A model generated the notes under the pieces. That model saw nothing but the letters and a program-made list of their open reading frames with translations. It ran no database searches and was not told where the DNA came from. A stretch of DNA of 64,000 nt, from positions 1-64,000 of the forward strand of contig NZ_JAJAQC010000004.1 of NCBI RefSeq assembly GCF_027604915.1, read 5' to 3'. The translations under genes were made by a program, and so were the position numbers. Source of the DNA: Streptomonospora mangrovi. GTDB taxonomy: Bacteria > Actinomycetota > Actinomycetes > Streptosporangiales > Streptosporangiaceae. This document shows positions 61,411 to 64,000 of this stretch, piece by piece (positions within the stretch are counted from its first letter, which is position 1; every line of letters begins with the position of its first letter).

Positions 61411-62973
61411 TCAGTCGGCGTCGGTGTCGGTGTCGGCGGTGGCCTCCGCCAGTGCCTCGCGGGCCGCCGAGTGCAGGGCGGCGCCGTGCTCGGCGACCAG
61501 GGCCGCGCGGGTGCGGCGTTCCAGCAGGTCGGATACCTCAAGCGCGCCCTCCCGGCGCACCGCCCAGCGCAGTTCCGCGCCCGTGACCCCCGCCGCCAGC
61601 GGCTCAAGCAGCTCCGGGCGCCCCTCCGCTTCGGCGAGCACGGCCGGGGCCTCGGCGCCGTAGCGCGCCACCAGGCGGCGCGGCGCGCGGACGCGGCGCA
61701 GTTCGGCGGGCGAGGCCGCGCCCACCAGCGGCAGCGCGCGGGTGCGGCAGGGCCCGGCGCGCAGTCCGGCGCGGGCCAGCGCGGTGTCCACGGCGTCCTG
61801 CGCCATGCGCCGATACGTCGTCAGCTTCCCGCCGACCACCGTCACCACGCCCTCCGGTGAGGTCAGCACGGCGTGGCGGCGGGAGAGGTCGGCGCTGGGG
61901 CCCGACCCGGTGTCCAGCAGGGGCCGCAGCCCGGCGAACGCCCCGGCCACGTCGGCGCGGCCGGGCGGGGTGCGCAGCGCCCGCCCCGCCGTGGCCAGCA
62001 GGAACGCGATGTCGTCCTCGGTCGGCTCGGGGACGTCGGGCACCGGCCCCTCCACGGGCTCGTCGGTCAGTCCGAGGTAGACCCCGCCGTCGAGCTGGGG
62101 GAGCACCAGCGCGAACCGGGCGCGGTGGCCGGGCACCGGCAGGGTCAGCGCGGTGCGCAGGCCGGGGAACAGCCGACCGGGCAGCACCAGGTGGGTGCCG
62201 CGGCTGGGGCGCAGCCGCACCTCGGGCGCCAGGCCGGCGGCCCACACGCCCGTGGCGTTGACGACCGCCCGCGCCCGCACGCGCAGCGCGGCACCGCTGA
62301 GGCCGTCGCGCAGCAGGGCGCCGCCGCCGTCGGCCTCCTCCACCGCGCACCGGGTGAGGACGGCGGCGCCGCGCGCGGCGGCGGTGCGGGCCAGGGCCAC
62401 CACCAGGCGGGCGTCGTCGACGAGCTGGCCGTCGTAGGAGAGCTGGCCGCCGCGCAGCCCCTCGGGCCGCAGCCCCGGGGCCAGTTCCAGCGCGCGGGCG
62501 CGCGACACGCGCCGGGAGGCGGGCAGCAGGGCGCCCGGGGTGCCGGCCGACACCCGCAGCGCGTCGCCCATCAGCAGCCCGGCGCGGGTCACGGCGGCCT
62601 GGAGGCGGCCGGTCTCGGCGTGCAGGGGCAGCAGCATCGGCAGCGCCCGCACCAGGTGCGGGGCGGTGCGCGCGATGAGGATGTGGCGCTCGCGCGCGCT
62701 CTCGCGGGCGATGCCGACCTGGCCGGCGGCCAGGTAGCGCAGCCCGCCGTGGACCAGCTTGGAACTCCACCGGCTGGTGCCGAAGGCGAGGTCGTGCTTT
62801 TCGGCGAGGACGACGCGCAGGCCGCGCGCCGCGGCGTCCAGCGCGATCCCGGCGCCGGTGACCCCGCCGCCGGCCACCACCAGGTCCACGTCGGGGTCCT
62901 CGGCGAGCCGGTCCAGGTCGCGGGCGCGGCGCGCGGCGTTGAGGGAGGAGCCGGGTGCGGGCGCGGGGCTCAC
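61411..62973 (-). CDS. glpD: Glycerol-3-phosphate dehydrogenase, FAD-dependent
   Basis: 520 aa from GTG 62973. FAD fold: DLVVAGGGVTGAGIALDAAARGLRVVLAE (about 30-58), FGTSRWSSKLVHGGLRYLAAG, the GlpD signature, and late VTVVGGKLTTYRRMAQDAVD. The C-terminal DAO_C region runs from about 385. It oxidises sn-glycerol-3-phosphate to dihydroxyacetone phosphate and passes electrons to quinone. It overlaps the upstream TetR gene by GTGA. A DHAP product fits the divergent alkyl-DHAP-synthase-like gene. Confidence 0.95.
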   Translation of the reverse strand: MSPAPAPGSSLNAARRARDLDRLAEDPDVDLVVAGGGVTGAGIALDAAARGLRVVLAEKHDLAFGTSRWSSKLVHGGLRYLAAGQVGIARESARERHILIARTAPHLVRALPMLLPLHAETGRLQAAVTRAGLLMGDALRVSAGTPGALLPASRRVSRARALELAPGLRPEGLRGGQLSYDGQLVDDARLVVALARTAAARGAAVLTRCAVEEADGGGALLRDGLSGAALRVRARAVVNATGVWAAGLAPEVRLRPSRGTHLVLPGRLFPGLRTALTLPVPGHRARFALVLPQLDGGVYLGLTDEPVEGPVPDVPEPTEDDIAFLLATAGRALRTPPGRADVAGAFAGLRPLLDTGSGPSADLSRRHAVLTSPEGVVTVVGGKLTTYRRMAQDAVDTALARAGLRAGPCRTRALPLVGAASPAELRRVRAPRRLVARYGAEAPAVLAEAEGRPELLEPLAAGVTGAELRWAVRREGALEVSDLLERRTRAALVAEHGAALHSAAREALAEATADTDTDAD

Positions 62974-63596
62974 TCCCGGCCCTCGGGGCGCAGGTAGGCG
63001 TCGAGCATCCGGCGCAGCTCGGCGGTCTGGCGCTCCAGCGGCAGGGTGTCCTCGACCAGCCGCCAGGACAGCGCCGCGCTTTGTGCGGCCAGCAGCATCA
63101 TGCGGGCCAGCTCGGCGGGGTCGCCCGCGCGCACCGAGCCGTCGGCCTGGCCGGCGCGGATCTGGCGCTCGGCCACGGCCAGCAGGCTGAGCTGGCTGGA
63201 GCCCAGCCGGTGGAAGGTGTAGGTGATCAGCGCCTCGGGCTCGGTGTCGATGATGCGGCCCAGCAGCGGGTGGCCGCGCAGTTCGGCGACGACGAGGACG
63301 GTCCCGGCCACCAGGCGGGCGCGTGCGTCGCCGCCCGCGACGGCGGCGCGCGGTGTGACGGCGTCGGCCACCGCGCGCATCTCGCGGGTGAGCAGGTCGG
63401 CCAGCAGGGTGCCGATGTCGCGCCAGCGCCGGTAGACGGTCGGGCGGCTGACCCCGGCGCGGCGGGCGACGTCGGTCAGTGTGAGCCGCCGCAGCCCGAA
63501 GAGGGCGATGGACTCATAGGCGGCGTCGAGGAGGGTGTCGGCCAGGGGGTCGGGGGAGGGGGAGCCGTCCCCGCCGTCCTCGTTACTGATTGACAT
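62970..63596 (-). CDS. TetR-family regulator of the glpD operon
   Basis: 208 aa from ATG 63596. DNA-binding domain: LADTLLDAAYESIALFGLRRLTLTDVARRAGVSRPTVYRRW (about 18-58). Its stop overlaps the glpD start by GTGA, and its own start is only 20 bp from the divergent ATG at 63617, so it probably controls both directions. Both transcripts are likely leaderless because the gap is too short for promoters plus leaders. Confidence 0.93.
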   Translation of the reverse strand: MSISNEDGGDGSPSPDPLADTLLDAAYESIALFGLRRLTLTDVARRAGVSRPTVYRRWRDIGTLLADLLTREMRAVADAVTPRAAVAGGDARARLVAGTVLVVAELRGHPLLGRIIDTEPEALITYTFHRLGSSQLSLLAVAERQIRAGQADGSVRAGDPAELARMMLLAAQSAALSWRLVEDTLPLERQTAELRRMLDAYLRPEGRE

Positions 63597-63616
63597 CACG
63601 TGCAAAACTGTAACGC

Positions 63617-64000
63617 ATGACGGCACCCACCCACCGTATCGGTGAACCCGCCTGGGACGCCTGGGGCGACCCCGCCCGCGCCCACCACCTCACCCCCGAC
63701 CAGCGCGCGCTCATCGCCCAGGTGCTGGGGGTGCCCGCCACCACCGCCGCGCCGCGCGCCGCCGAGACCGAGCTGCGGGTGGCGCGCAGCGCCCTGCCTC
63801 CGGCGGCGCGGGCCGCCCTGGCCGCCGCCGTGGGGCCGGCCCACGTCAACACCAACCCCGCCGCCCGCCTGCGCCGCGCCGGCGGCAAGAGCACCCCTGA
63901 CCTGCTGCGCCGGCGCGCCGGGGACGTCGCCCGCGCGCCCGACGCCGTCGTGTCCCCCGCCGACCACGACCAGGTGGCGGCGGTGCTGGCCGCCTGCGCC
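63617..64000 (+). CDS. FAD-binding oxidase, alkyl-dihydroxyacetone-phosphate-synthase-like (partial)
   Basis: 128 codons are present and the gene runs off the window. The protein begins MTAPTHRIGEPAWDAWGD and has LRRAGGKSTPDLLRRRAGDV (about 88-107) and PDAVVSPADHDQVAAVLAAC, the entry to an FAD_binding_4 domain. This N-terminal layout is seen in actinobacterial relatives of alkyl-DHAP synthase, which swap the acyl group of acyl-DHAP for an alcohol to make ether lipids. It is divergent from TetR-glpD, whose product DHAP would feed it. The catalytic half is not in view. Confidence 0.85.
   Translation, partial: MTAPTHRIGEPAWDAWGDPARAHHLTPDQRALIAQVLGVPATTAAPRAAETELRVARSALPPAARAALAAAVGPAHVNTNPAARLRRAGGKSTPDLLRRRAGDVARAPDAVVSPADHDQVAAVLAACA

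Overview
The window is very GC-rich DNA with dense, mostly single-gene transcription units, frequent GTG starts, several apparently leaderless mRNAs, and gene families typical of filamentous actinomycetes: Scr1-type XRE/DUF5753 regulators paired with serine-kinase-like ATPases, MmyB-type regulators, SoxR, many TetR regulators, a SpoIIE-type phosphatase, and a receiver-thioredoxin reductase fusion next to a cyclic-nucleotide-domain kinase. This suggests a chromosomal segment of an actinomycete, perhaps Nocardiopsaceae. The genus is inferred from overall flavour, not proven. No rRNA, tRNA, CRISPR array, intact transposon or biosynthetic gene cluster was seen.

Layout. 0-4.7 kb: CGNR zinc-finger regulator, SRPBCC protein, SMI1/KNR4 protein, peptide deformylase, methyltransferase and a YdcF-like protein. 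4.7-5.8 kb: a gene-free stretch with a ~400-bp repeat element and a degenerate ~72-bp repeat array. 5.8-25.2 kb: DnaQ-BRCT exonuclease, MFS exporter, VOC proteins, a secreted glycerophosphodiesterase, a hydrolase-SDR pair, SoxR with its own SoxR box, the DUF5753/ATPase pair, HxlR/NmrA and TetR/quinone-reductase pairs, a SpoIIE phosphatase, an AlkZ-like protein and a WYL regulator. 25.2-26.1 kb: a second, inverted copy of the repeat element.

26-39.8 kb: LysR/SDR, large-subunit catalase, TetR/NAD(P)-binding pair, the receiver-TrxR/kinase operon, WYL regulator/FAD oxidoreductase, and a TetR-membrane protein operon. 39.8-41 kb: a small secreted protein of unknown function and a decayed Tn3-type transposase fragment, looking like an insertion scar. 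41-64 kb: adenosine deaminase, glycosyltransferase, APH-like kinase and RidA, cupin/GlxA-like regulator, Lrp/LysE, a GNAT-leucine-rich-repeat operon, DJ-1-like protein, MarR/FAD oxidoreductase, SDR beside a frameshifted MmyB regulator, XRE-cupin, AraC-cupin-SGNH hydrolase, and TetR-glpD divergent from an alkyl-DHAP-synthase-like gene cut by the window end.

The dominant theme is local regulator-enzyme pairs for redox, detoxification and export, many with visible palindromic operators in the intergenic gap. The most unusual structure is the pair of inverted ~400-bp elements about 20 kb apart with flanking repeat arrays. Other items worth a second look are the frameshifted regulator, a motif shared by two WYL-regulator promoters, and an operator-like inverted repeat with no TetR-type regulator gene beside it.
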